From Candidatus Heimdallarchaeota archaeon (GTDB lineage: Archaea; Asgardarchaeota; Heimdallarchaeia; Heimdallarchaeales; Heimdallarchaeaceae): a stretch of DNA of 46,807 bases. Shown here in pieces: positions 9,355 through 18,771 of the stretch. The stretch lies in NCBI GenBank assembly GCA_018238545.1, contig JABCTC010000027.1:1-46807 (forward strand), given 5' to 3'. How positions within the stretch are numbered: position 1 is the stretch's first letter; every line of letters starts with the position of its first letter. The position numbers and the translations under genes are program-made. The notes beneath the pieces are model-generated. The model saw only the letters and a list, made by a program, of their open reading frames with translations, searched no databases and was not told the DNA's origin.

Positions 9355-10605
9355 ATGGTCTCCAAGTATATTAAAATAGGCTTGTCAGTTATTCTTATAC
9401 TTGGGGTATTAGGACCCATTATTTTTTTCAGCTTTTATAAAAATCCTAACAGAGAAATTGAGATAGATTTATGGTATACTTACGAAGGTGGAGATGTAAT
9501 AGATTCCAAAATAGCAGCTTTTATGGAGGATAACCCTAATATTCAAATCAACTTCGTAGAACAACCTTCATCAGGTTGGCTTGATAAATTCATCAGTGTA
9601 GCGCAAACTGGTGAAGCTCCAGATATTTTTTTAGGAAAAGGTTCTTGGTTTGGTGAGCTAGCCCAGCTAGGGTACATTCACCCTTTAACGAATTTTATAA
9701 CACCAGAAATAGAAGCTAAGTTTTTTCCCTCGGCAATTAGTAGTTTGGGATATAAAGGAGATTATTGGGGTTTACCTATGTGGTATGATTCTATCCTTTT
9801 GTTCTATAATAAGGATTTATTTGATGCTCAAAACGTAAGTTATCCACTTGCAAATTGGACTGACATTGAACTTTTAGATGCAGCTACCACATTAACAGAT
9901 CGTTCAGTGAATCAAATTTATGGTTTGGTATGGGCCACTCTATCTCCTTATATGTGGCCAGCTTTTCAACATGGTTTTGGTCATGGACCCCTCTATCAGA
10001 ATGAGACAATAATTGTTAATGACACTGCTTCTTATAATGCAATGGACTTCATTTATGATTTGAAGTATAACTCTAGACTTGTGGAATATGATGAAACTAG
10101 TGGTTCCGCTACTCAAGCTTTTATTACTAACAAAGGGGCTATGCTTATTTACGGAGGCTGGTATATACCTATGCTTGAAGAATTGGGAGTCAATTATGGC
10201 GTTCAGATTTTACCCTCAATTTCATCTACAGGAGAGAGAATTACACCAATGGTTGAAATCAAAGGATGGGGAATTTCAAAAGATACAGAACATGTCGATA
10301 CTTGTTATGAAATTATCAGTTTCTTATCTTCGAAAGAGGTTCAAGAAGAAATGGTTAAGGAAGAATTTAAGGTTCCTACTTTAGTTGAATTGTTGAGTTT
10401 ACCAATTGTGAAAAATGATCCAAGAATAATGATACAACTAGAACAAATTAAATTCAGTCAACTTCATCCTTTAGATCCTATCTACAACGTCTATTCAGAT
10501 TATATGAGAGCAGCTTTACAGTTCATTTTACTTGATCACTTAGATATTCAAACTACTCTTGATAACGCTCAAGCAGGTATAAATTCAAACAAGGGGGTAT
10601 CTTAA
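9355..10605 (+). CDS. ABC sugar-type solute-binding protein (family 1), membrane-anchored
   Basis: This is an extracellular solute-binding protein of the MalE/UgpB class (SBP family 1). After a hydrophobic N-terminal anchor (residues 7-28) come typical elements: IEIDLWYTYEGGD, DPNIQ-like NPNIQINFVEQ, GEAPDIFLGKGSWFGELAQLGYI, then GLPMWYDSILLFYNKDLFD and KGAMLIYGGWYIP. The anchor has no lipobox cysteine, so it is probably held by an uncleaved helix rather than a lipid. It would capture a sugar, oligosaccharide or glycerol-phosphate-like compound and deliver it to the permease encoded one base downstream. A TATA-like CTTATAC at 9327-9333 is about 25 bases before the ATG. The ligand cannot be read from sequence. 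Confidence 0.88.
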   Translation: MVSKYIKIGLSVILILGVLGPIIFFSFYKNPNREIEIDLWYTYEGGDVIDSKIAAFMEDNPNIQINFVEQPSSGWLDKFISVAQTGEAPDIFLGKGSWFGELAQLGYIHPLTNFITPEIEAKFFPSAISSLGYKGDYWGLPMWYDSILLFYNKDLFDAQNVSYPLANWTDIELLDAATTLTDRSVNQIYGLVWATLSPYMWPAFQHGFGHGPLYQNETIIVNDTASYNAMDFIYDLKYNSRLVEYDETSGSATQAFITNKGAMLIYGGWYIPMLEELGVNYGVQILPSISSTGERITPMVEIKGWGISKDTEHVDTCYEIISFLSSKEVQEEMVKEEFKVPTLVELLSLPIVKNDPRIMIQLEQIKFSQLHPLDPIYNVYSDYMRAALQFILLDHLDIQTTLDNAQAGINSNKGVS

Positions 10606-10606
10606 C

Positions 10607-13600
10607 ATGTGGGGGAAGAAAAGAAAAATTACTTTCATAATTTCTGTATTTTTAATCTTGATTACCCTCTGCTTAATTATAAGTGAAAATGAACAAATGA
10701 AAATTGGTTTATCAACAGCTCAAGAAACTAATAGTCATATTGTTGAAATCGGAGATCGCTTTGTAATTTTAAATTGGACCATTCCAGAAAATTACTCGTT
10801 TAGTGGTTTTCGGATAGAAATTTATGACAGTTCTCTAAATCTTTCTCATACCTGGTCAATTATACAAATTAATCAAACTGCAACTCCAAATTATTTTGAT
10901 CAAGTAAACCTTGTAAACTACACTGATTCAAATGGTGATATCCTAACCTCACAGAAGGAAATTTCACTTAATTTTACCTATTTCATCGTTCCCACTAGCA
11001 CAAATTCAATCCAAGTTAAGGTAAATGGTTTGAAAACAATTAATCCCTACCAGATACAAATATACTCCACAAATTCAACACTTGTTCCAAATAATGAGCT
11101 TAGTATATTGCTTGTAGAAGAGGAGGAATCTTTCTGGATAACAGAGGAGTTTTCCACACTCCAAAGTATAGATGAAGCACTAAAATATTCCAGGACTGCA
11201 ACGACGATAACCATCCTAGCAATTATTCTGGTTTTCATTGTTATTTTTGTAATCATAGCAAAGATAGATGTTCCTTTCAATAGAGTTGCGTATGTTTTTA
11301 TCTTTCCAGCCCTTTTTGCTCTTGTTTTGCTAGAAGTATATCCGATGTTATATGGTATTGTGTTATCCTTTACATCCTACAACCTTAGAAGAGGAGAGAT
11401 TCCGCAATTTAATTGGCTGGAAAATTATATCCATATTTCAAATAATCCTCAATTACCAATTGCATTTACGACAACTTTGGTTTGGAGTACAATCATTATA
11501 TTTTTGAAGATAGTACTAGGCTTTGTATTAGCATATATCATTCATTACAAAGTTAAACGAAAGAAAGCGTGGTATCTCCTTCTCTACCTTCCTTGGGTTA
11601 TTCCTACCTATATCAAGATTTTATCTTGGAGAACTTTCATACAGGGGAGTGGAGGAGAATCATTATTCAACATGTTATTTGGCACAAATGTGAATCTCAT
11701 AAATCAGCCATATGTTGCCCTTCTTCTAGCTTGTTTTGTTGAAGTTTGGGATTCTATCCCCCTTATAACAACGTTGTTTCTTGGGGGTCTAAGTAGCATT
11801 CCTAAAGAACTGAATGATATTGCCAAAGTTGATCAGGTATCTGAAAGGGCAAGTATTAGAAAGATAATTATTCCCCTCATAAAGCCGATAATTTTACCAG
11901 TCATAATTCTGGAGATTATCAAAACTTTCGGAAGTTTCAATGTAGCATTTCTTTTTACGAGCGGCTATCCTTTATTGCCTTATGGTATGAATGAAGCGGG
12001 AATTATTGGAGCAACGGATCTTTTCAGTACTTTCACATTTTACATGTTTTACCAGAGGAGAGACGTAGGAATAGCTGCAGCTTATTCAACTATTATGAGT
12101 ATTCTCACCCTATTTTTCGTTTTGGTATGGATAAAAATGTCAAAAGGAACTGAAAGTTCTTTTCAACCATCAGATACAAAGAAGAAGAAAAACTACAAAG
12201 TTATCATTCCAATTTTTCTTGTAGCTCAAGCAATAGGATACATAGTTTCAGGTGTTATAGGATTTAGATACTTTGGATACCACTGGAATCCAGTTCTCAC
12301 CTACGTAATGGCAACATTCTTTGCTATAGCTGGTGGAATATTTATCTGGAAACCAAATCAAAGCTCAAAGGGACTTAAATTGTTACTAGCCATGGATTTG
12401 ATTTTCTCTTTAACTCAATTCTTCTTGTTCCAGATGTGGTTTGCTTTTAACTGGAACATTTTCATAATTGCAGTAGAATTTTTCATTATTGCTAGTATCC
12501 CACATAAGAAAATCAAGCCTCATTTTGCTCTTAAAAGATTACAGCAATTAGTTCAGGATTCGAGGAAACTAGTAACAAAGACCTTTCAATGGGTAGATAC
12601 AAAATTAACAGACATAAATTTTATCCATCTCATTTTGGTTGTTCAAGCTTCCATTTTTCTCATTTCTAACCTTACTCTAAGTTCAAGTTCTTGGTTAATG
12701 TGGAGCATATTTGGATTAAATATATTAATCATAATTTCTTCTATTTTCTCACAAATTATAACTAAATTTACTGTCCTTTTCCAACCCTTAGTTTGGATAG
12801 GTTTGGGTTTTGGATGGGGACCAATAGGTTGGAAAATCATCCATGCTATAGTTTCAATTGTATTTATAATCAATTATCTTCAAAAACTGCTAAACAAACC
12901 AAAGAAGAACGAATTCGAAAGAAAGATTTATTCTATTTTATCTTTACCTGTAAATAGTTCTGTGGTTTTGTTATCTATTTCCTTAATAGCATTTATTCCT
13001 ATATGGAACATATTTTGGATAGCATTCTCACCTTCAAACACTGTTGTACCAACAAGTATTTTCCCTAGCAATCCGACACTTAACAATTTTGAATTATTAT
13101 TTACACAAGAAAATATACTATTACACTTTGGGAATTCACTATTAGTTTCCTTGGGAGCTGCAACGTTCTGTATATTGCTAACAGTTTTAGCAGCTTATGC
13201 ATTTTCTAGATACACATTCAGAGTAAAGAAGCAGTTAATGGTGGGTGTTTTTGTTATGAAAATGTTTACAGGAATATTGACATTGATTCCTTTATATCTT
13301 ATCATGTTCAATTTAGGTTTGATTGATACATATATCGGTGTCATTTTAGCATATAGCACGCATACAATACCTCTAGGATTATGGTTAATTAAAGGATACA
13401 TGGATTCAATTCCAAAAGAGTTGGATGAATCAGCTCTATTAATGGGAAATTCACCGCTAAGGGTTTTAAGAAAAATTGTGTTTCCTTTGGCAGCACCAGC
13501 GATTGCAGTAGCTTTCTTGCTTAGTTTCCTTACAGCTTGGAATGGTTTTCTATTAGCATTTGTTCTGTTGCAATCACCCCTAAGGTATACATTACCAATA

Positions 13601-13765
13601 AAGTTGTATACCTTTTTAGGGTCTATTGAGACAAGTTCGCCTGAATGGGGCATGTTTGCTGCGGCTTCATTATTGGTGATGATACCAATGATAATTATGT
13701 TTATTTTTCTAAGAAATTACCTGCTTAAAGGTGCAGATGGTTCTATACGTGGAGGAGATGTATAA
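10607..13765 (+). CDS. Fused MalF-MalG-like ABC permease with extra domains
   Basis: One 1052-residue polypeptide carries both permease halves of a carbohydrate importer. Residues 1-30 are a signal or anchor, and residues 30-195 are an extracytoplasmic domain. The first permease runs from about 205 to 515, with an EAA loop near 400 (ELNDIAKVDQ, then IIIPLIKP). About eight extra membrane helices and a basic stretch fill 530-765. The second permease, 768-1052, has an EAA loop near 938 (ELDESALLMGNSP, then VFPLAAP). The usual EAA glycine is present in the second loop but is Gln in the first. MalF and MalG are normally separate genes. The gene starts one base after the binding-protein stop, behind a GGGGG-containing ribosome binding site, and is followed immediately by the ATPase gene. 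Confidence 0.88.
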   Translation: MWGKKRKITFIISVFLILITLCLIISENEQMKIGLSTAQETNSHIVEIGDRFVILNWTIPENYSFSGFRIEIYDSSLNLSHTWSIIQINQTATPNYFDQVNLVNYTDSNGDILTSQKEISLNFTYFIVPTSTNSIQVKVNGLKTINPYQIQIYSTNSTLVPNNELSILLVEEEESFWITEEFSTLQSIDEALKYSRTATTITILAIILVFIVIFVIIAKIDVPFNRVAYVFIFPALFALVLLEVYPMLYGIVLSFTSYNLRRGEIPQFNWLENYIHISNNPQLPIAFTTTLVWSTIIIFLKIVLGFVLAYIIHYKVKRKKAWYLLLYLPWVIPTYIKILSWRTFIQGSGGESLFNMLFGTNVNLINQPYVALLLACFVEVWDSIPLITTLFLGGLSSIPKELNDIAKVDQVSERASIRKIIIPLIKPIILPVIILEIIKTFGSFNVAFLFTSGYPLLPYGMNEAGIIGATDLFSTFTFYMFYQRRDVGIAAAYSTIMSILTLFFVLVWIKMSKGTESSFQPSDTKKKKNYKVIIPIFLVAQAIGYIVSGVIGFRYFGYHWNPVLTYVMATFFAIAGGIFIWKPNQSSKGLKLLLAMDLIFSLTQFFLFQMWFAFNWNIFIIAVEFFIIASIPHKKIKPHFALKRLQQLVQDSRKLVTKTFQWVDTKLTDINFIHLILVVQASIFLISNLTLSSSSWLMWSIFGLNILIIISSIFSQIITKFTVLFQPLVWIGLGFGWGPIGWKIIHAIVSIVFIINYLQKLLNKPKKNEFERKIYSILSLPVNSSVVLLSISLIAFIPIWNIFWIAFSPSNTVVPTSIFPSNPTLNNFELLFTQENILLHFGNSLLVSLGAATFCILLTVLAAYAFSRYTFRVKKQLMVGVFVMKMFTGILTLIPLYLIMFNLGLIDTYIGVILAYSTHTIPLGLWLIKGYMDSIPKELDESALLMGNSPLRVLRKIVFPLAAPAIAVAFLLSFLTAWNGFLLAFVLLQSPLRYTLPIKLYTFLGSIETSSPEWGMFAAASLLVMIPMIIMFIFLRNYLLKGADGSIRGGDV

Positions 13766-14878
13766 GTGAATATCGAAATTAAAAAACTAACAAAAAATTA
13801 TGGAAAAAAGATTGCTCTTAAAGATGCAAGTTTGGTATTTCCAAAAGGGAAAATTACAATTATTTTAGGACCTTCAGGAAGTGGAAAAACAACAATGTTG
13901 CGGTTAATTGCAGGACTATTATATCCAACTTCAGGAGAGGTTCTGTTTGATGACACAAATGTTTCGAATAGACCAGCTAATAAGAGAAATGTAGCAATGG
14001 CTTTCCAAAATTACCCGTTGTTCCCACATATGACGGTTGTAGAAAATCTGAGATTTCCTTTGGAAAGTAAAAAGGAGGGTAAATTGTTCAAGTTCAATGT
14101 TTACTCAGAAGAAGAAATAGAAAAAAAAGTTAACGAGATCTCTTCTCTATTGCACATAGAAGAACACAAAGATAAATATCCTTCACAACTTTCTGGTGGT
14201 GAAAAGCAGAGGGTTGCCATAGGGAGAGAGCTTATTCGTGATCCTGATGTTTTTCTTTTTGATGAACCTCTTAGTAACATCGATGCAAGATTACGATATG
14301 AAATGAGAATGTGGATTAGAAAACTGCACGAGCTACTTAACAAAACTATGATTTATGTTACCCATGATCAATCCGAGGCTATGGCCCTAGGAGACATGAT
14401 AGTACTTCTAGATGATGGAAAGATAGCACAAGTAGGATCACCAGATGAACTATATTATGACCCTAGTTCTAAGTTTGTAGCACAATTCATTGGAAATTAC
14501 CCAATGAACTTCCTTTCATTCACAGTTGAAAAAAATAAATGCAAACTTACAGCAGATAAGAAAAATAGCCTACCTGAAAAGGCATCAAAATTCATCCTTA
14601 GCAAAGGCATTAAAAAAGGCACTCTTGGCTTCAGAGCAGAAACAATTAGAGAATTCGATCATAAGAAACCAATCGACAAAGATATGTTCAAACTTGAGTG
14701 TAATGTTGAGGATGTAGAAAAGGTGCTAGATCAACAAATCTTAACTTTAAACTATCGAGGAGAGCAGATATTCTATGTCACAAAAACAAAAAAGAGGTTC
14801 TCTAAGAAAGATTCAATATCTGTAATTGTGTACTCTGATGATATTTACATATTTGATGAAAAATATGAACGAGTTTAA
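13766..14878 (+). CDS. ABC importer ATPase, MalK/UgpC-like
   Basis: This is the cytoplasmic ATPase of the carbohydrate-type importer. The NBD (residues 1-235) has Walker A GPSGSGKTT (about 35-43), Q-loop MAFQNYPLF, signature LSGGEKQ, Walker B VFLFDEPLSNID and H-loop IYVTHDQ. The remaining 130 residues correspond to the TOBE/MalK regulatory region, with GTLGFRAETIREF resembling the conserved G-x-R-P/A segment. It starts with GTG directly after the permease stop codon, with GGAGGAG eight bases upstream, so the three genes form one tight operon. Two EAA loops on a single permease chain would dock a homodimer of this ATPase. Confidence 0.92.
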   Translation: MNIEIKKLTKNYGKKIALKDASLVFPKGKITIILGPSGSGKTTMLRLIAGLLYPTSGEVLFDDTNVSNRPANKRNVAMAFQNYPLFPHMTVVENLRFPLESKKEGKLFKFNVYSEEEIEKKVNEISSLLHIEEHKDKYPSQLSGGEKQRVAIGRELIRDPDVFLFDEPLSNIDARLRYEMRMWIRKLHELLNKTMIYVTHDQSEAMALGDMIVLLDDGKIAQVGSPDELYYDPSSKFVAQFIGNYPMNFLSFTVEKNKCKLTADKKNSLPEKASKFILSKGIKKGTLGFRAETIREFDHKKPIDKDMFKLECNVEDVEKVLDQQILTLNYRGEQIFYVTKTKKRFSKKDSISVIVYSDDIYIFDEKYERV

Positions 14879-15050
14879 TGAGAATTCGTTTTGGCAGGTA
14901 ATTTCTAGCTAGGACTATGGCAATCTTATTATTTGAAAAAACAATTTGTTTAGTTAGGAACTATATTTGTCATATTTGCTTTAGACAATCCAAAAGCACG
15001 TAAAACAGAGTTTCTGGGTTCAAACTGCTGTATAAGTAAAGAGTGGTAAC

Positions 15051-18000
15051 ATGATAAGTGATGAAATGAGAGATTTATTTGATCACATTAACGAAGGTGT
15101 TACTTTAGTCAAGGAAGGTAAAATAGTTTATGTTAACAAAAAATTAACAGAAATTCTAGGCTATACTTTGGAAGAATTAATGGAAGAGTCCATTTTTCTG
15201 TTTGCTTCTACAGAGAACCATGAGAACATAGAAGATAAGGTCGAAGAAAAGAAAATAAGCAGCACTCCTTTGAAACTCTTGGAATTCTGGGTCATTGGGA
15301 AAGATGGGAAAAGAAAGTATATTAGAAATCAATATCACGATATAGAAAAAGAGGGAGAAAGAGTAGGCCAGATAATATATACTCAAGATATTTCTGAAGA
15401 GAAACAAAAAGAGACATTAATTCTCGCTTCAGAATTTAAAAAATCGAGATTTCTAGACTTTCTTTCTGAACACGTTATATTCCACGATGTTAATCTAAAT
15501 ATATTATGGGCTAACAAAGCTGCAACAGACTCTTTAAACATCAGCACGAATAATATTGTAGGTAAAAATTGCTACAGATTATGGCACGGTAGAGAAACAC
15601 CGTGTGATATATGTCCTGTATTAGTTGCAAAAGAAACTGGAAAAGAAAGCAGTTCTGAGGTTACAACTCCCGATGGTAGAGTATGGCATATTAGAGGTTT
15701 TCCAGTATATGGTGATGAAGGTACATTAATTGGGATGGCAGAATTAACTAGAGAAATTACAGAGCGTAAAGAAGCTGAAACCGAATTAATGGAAAACGAA
15801 GAGAGATACAGACATATTTTCCATGGTGTTGTAGATGCAATTTTTATTCATGAGATTGATGATGATGGAAATTTCGGAAAGTTCATAGAAGTGAATGATT
15901 TAGCATGTCAGTGGACAGGTTACTCGCGGGAGGAATTGATGAATAAAACTTCAAGAGATATAAGTCGTAGAGATCCTTTAGAGATTGAGAAAAACATTTC
16001 TAAAGAGCTAATTTCTTCTGGAGAAGCATCATTTGAGATGTCTTTAATTTCGAAGAGTAATAAATTAATACCTGTAGAGATACACTCCACATTATTCAAT
16101 TTAAAGGGAGAAAAAGCTGTTTTATCTATTGCCAGAGACATTACTGAACGCAGGAAAGCAGAAGAGAAGTTAAAAGATAATGAAGAAAAATTCCGTCAGA
16201 TTTTTCACAAAACAAACGACGCCATATTTCTAGCAAAATTTGAAGAAGATGAGAACACAAGCCAATTCATAGAAGTAAACGATGTAGCTTGTGAGTGGCT
16301 TGGTTATACAAGAGATGAATTGCTTAACCTGAAATCAATTGACATAACAGCTAAAGTCTCTACATCTCAACATCTCGGAATTCTTCGTAATATTCTAAGA
16401 AAAGAGACTCATAGTTATGATTCTATTGTTCTAACCAAGGATGGAACAGAACGGCTAGCTGAAATGGAATCACATATTTTTTACTTAAAGGATGAAAAGT
16501 TAGTACTTACTTTTGCCAGAGACATAACGGATAGGAAAGAAGCTGAAGAAGAACTACAAGAAAGTGAAGAAAAATTCAGGCAAATATTCCATAATGCACA
16601 AGATGCAATGTTCATAAACAAAATTGAAAATGGTACCAAACTTGGTGCTTTTATTGAAATTAATAATACTGCTTGTCAGTGGATAGGCTATTCTAGAGGG
16701 GAATTATTAGGTTTAACTAGTTACGAAGAAGAAGATAAAACAATAGAAAATTTCTTTTCTTTCCATCTAGATGAGGAAATATTAAGTTCTGGGAAACAGA
16801 CATTTGAAACAGTTATTATTAGTAGAACTAAAAAACAGATTCCAGTTGAGGTAAGATCTCACTTGTTTGACCTTGCTGACGAACAAGTTATCTTATCCAT
16901 CGCAAGTGATATCACAGATAGGAAGAAGGCAGAAGAGATAATTAAAGAGAGCGAGGAAAAATACAGAACGCTAATTGAAACATCATCCAATGCAATCATT
17001 CTTCTTAATCTCGATGGAAAACTTCAGTATGTCAATAAACTATCTGCTACTATGTTTGGTTACAAAACCACAGAAGATATGCTGGGTTTAACACCCATAG
17101 ATTTCGTTTCCCGTAAGGATTATGAGATAGCATCAAATTCACTAAACGAAACAATAAAAATAGGTAGTGTTAGAAACGTAGTGTTTTATGCAATTAAAAA
17201 GGATGGAGCAAGTTTTCCAGTAGAATTTAGTGCTACATTGTTACTCGACAAGAATGATAAACCCAGATCAATTATGGGCATTATTGAAGACATTACAGAC
17301 AGAAAGAAAGCTGTAGATGCACTTAAAGAAAATGAAGAGAAATTCAGACAAACTTTTGACCGATCAAACGATGGTATTATTCTTCATACACTTAAGGGGA
17401 ATATCATTGATGTTAATTATAGGCTTAGAGAACTTGTGGGATATTCAAAATCAGAAATACTACTTCTAACTATTCATCAATTACATCCTGTAACTGAACA
17501 AGAAGATTCCAAAAAAGCATTTGAAATTATACAAAAAGAAGGCTATGTCAAATTTGAGATTAGTTTCAAGAGAAAAGATGGCTCAATATTTCCTGCAGAG
17601 GTTTCATCCAGTCTATTCGAAATTAGAGGAGAGAAAATTGTTCAAGGGGTCATCCGAGACATAACAGAGAGAAAGAATTCTGAAAGAGAGCTTAAGGAAA
17701 GCGAAGAGAAATTTAGACAGATATTCCATAACGCTAACGATTGTATCTTTCTTACTCCGGTTAATAGAAAACTTGGAACTACTACAGAATTTATAGAAAT
17801 CAATGAAATAGCTTGCAAATTATTAAATTATACAAAAGAAGAACTCCTCACTATGAAATCTGTTGATATTACTGCACCAGAAGAAAGAGAAACTAACGCA
17901 GAAATCATTAGAGAAATTATTGCTCAAGGTTCAGGTACTTTTGAGACCAGTTTGATTACTAAAGACGGTATCAGAATACCCACAGAGTTGAGTTCACATC

Positions 18001-18710
18001 TTTTCTTCTTTATGGATGAAGAAGTGATTTTGACTATTGGAAGAGATATTTCAGAGCGTAAAAAAGCTGAACAAGATATCCAAGAAAGTGAAGAAAGGTA
18101 TAGGAAACTTGTAGAAACTTCCCCTGATGGAATTATTCTTACTGATATTGGCAACAACATTTTAGTTGCTAATCTGCAAATTGCGGAGATGTACGGTATA
18201 TCTAACCCCGATGAATTGATTAGTATCAACTCATTAGATATGATTAAAGAAGAAGATAGAGAAAGAGCAGCTGCAAATTTCAAGAAAACCTTGAAAGATG
18301 GAAAATCTGCAACAATAGAACTAGAATTTTTGAAAAAAAATGGGGACAGTTATCCAGGAGAACTAAGAGCTACAACTATATCAGATAAAGAAAACATACC
18401 TTATGCAATTGTATGTATTATCTCTGACATAATAGAAAGAAAGGAAGCAGAAAAGATTCGAACCGAAGCTTTTACTCGAATAGAACAAAATATACAAGAT
18501 TTTGATGCACTGGTAGATAGGATAAGAAATCCATTAATGAGTATCATAGGTTTCGCTGAACTTGCAGATAGTTTTCACTCCACTGTGATCATTGAAGAAG
18601 CAGAAAAAATCGAGGTTATTACTAAGCAGATAGCTGAAAGTTGGCTAGAATCTGAAGAATTCAGGAAGATTCTTAGGAAACATCTTTTAAAGGAAGAGGA
18701 AAAGGAATAA
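15051..18710 (+). CDS. Nine-PAS-domain signalling protein lacking a kinase domain
   Basis: I count nine PAS domains, beginning near residues 4, 125, 248, 376, 503, 632, 760, 882 and 1011. Most open with an E-x-EE(K/R)(F/Y)R motif and close with DITERK-like PAC ends. The second PAS has a CDICP motif and three nearby cysteines, possibly for a metal or redox group. The last 85 residues resemble a HisKA dimerisation helix (DRIRNPLMSIIGFAEL), but the phospho-acceptor His of the usual HELRNPL is Asp and no HATPase domain follows. It has no membrane helix, so it is cytoplasmic. The likely role is a multi-input sensor that signals by protein contact. The near-identical PAS copies 3, 4, 5 and 8 suggest internal duplication. 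Confidence 0.88.
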   Translation: MISDEMRDLFDHINEGVTLVKEGKIVYVNKKLTEILGYTLEELMEESIFLFASTENHENIEDKVEEKKISSTPLKLLEFWVIGKDGKRKYIRNQYHDIEKEGERVGQIIYTQDISEEKQKETLILASEFKKSRFLDFLSEHVIFHDVNLNILWANKAATDSLNISTNNIVGKNCYRLWHGRETPCDICPVLVAKETGKESSSEVTTPDGRVWHIRGFPVYGDEGTLIGMAELTREITERKEAETELMENEERYRHIFHGVVDAIFIHEIDDDGNFGKFIEVNDLACQWTGYSREELMNKTSRDISRRDPLEIEKNISKELISSGEASFEMSLISKSNKLIPVEIHSTLFNLKGEKAVLSIARDITERRKAEEKLKDNEEKFRQIFHKTNDAIFLAKFEEDENTSQFIEVNDVACEWLGYTRDELLNLKSIDITAKVSTSQHLGILRNILRKETHSYDSIVLTKDGTERLAEMESHIFYLKDEKLVLTFARDITDRKEAEEELQESEEKFRQIFHNAQDAMFINKIENGTKLGAFIEINNTACQWIGYSRGELLGLTSYEEEDKTIENFFSFHLDEEILSSGKQTFETVIISRTKKQIPVEVRSHLFDLADEQVILSIASDITDRKKAEEIIKESEEKYRTLIETSSNAIILLNLDGKLQYVNKLSATMFGYKTTEDMLGLTPIDFVSRKDYEIASNSLNETIKIGSVRNVVFYAIKKDGASFPVEFSATLLLDKNDKPRSIMGIIEDITDRKKAVDALKENEEKFRQTFDRSNDGIILHTLKGNIIDVNYRLRELVGYSKSEILLLTIHQLHPVTEQEDSKKAFEIIQKEGYVKFEISFKRKDGSIFPAEVSSSLFEIRGEKIVQGVIRDITERKNSERELKESEEKFRQIFHNANDCIFLTPVNRKLGTTTEFIEINEIACKLLNYTKEELLTMKSVDITAPEERETNAEIIREIIAQGSGTFETSLITKDGIRIPTELSSHLFFFMDEEVILTIGRDISERKKAEQDIQESEERYRKLVETSPDGIILTDIGNNILVANLQIAEMYGISNPDELISINSLDMIKEEDRERAAANFKKTLKDGKSATIELEFLKKNGDSYPGELRATTISDKENIPYAIVCIISDIIERKEAEKIRTEAFTRIEQNIQDFDALVDRIRNPLMSIIGFAELADSFHSTVIIEEAEKIEVITKQIAESWLESEEFRKILRKHLLKEEEKE

Positions 18711-18740
18711 TTTCACAGTCAAATGATTCTACTCCATATA

Positions 18741-18749
18741 TTTTATATA
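18741..18749 (+). promoter_or_regulatory. TATA box for the cation exchanger gene
   Basis: TTTTATATA is centred about 27 bases upstream of the ATG at 18772, predicting a leaderless transcript. Confidence 0.6.
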
Positions 18750-18771
18750 TGACTTTTTCAATAGTGTCGAT

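Noticed and set aside
13195..13653. Minus-strand 152-codon open frame inside the fused permease gene
   Set aside because: It lies fully within a well-supported permease domain and shows no family motif or promoter.
15010..15035. GGGTTCAAACT resembling a tRNA T-loop
   Set aside because: No matching stem, acceptor arm or anticodon arm could be built around it.
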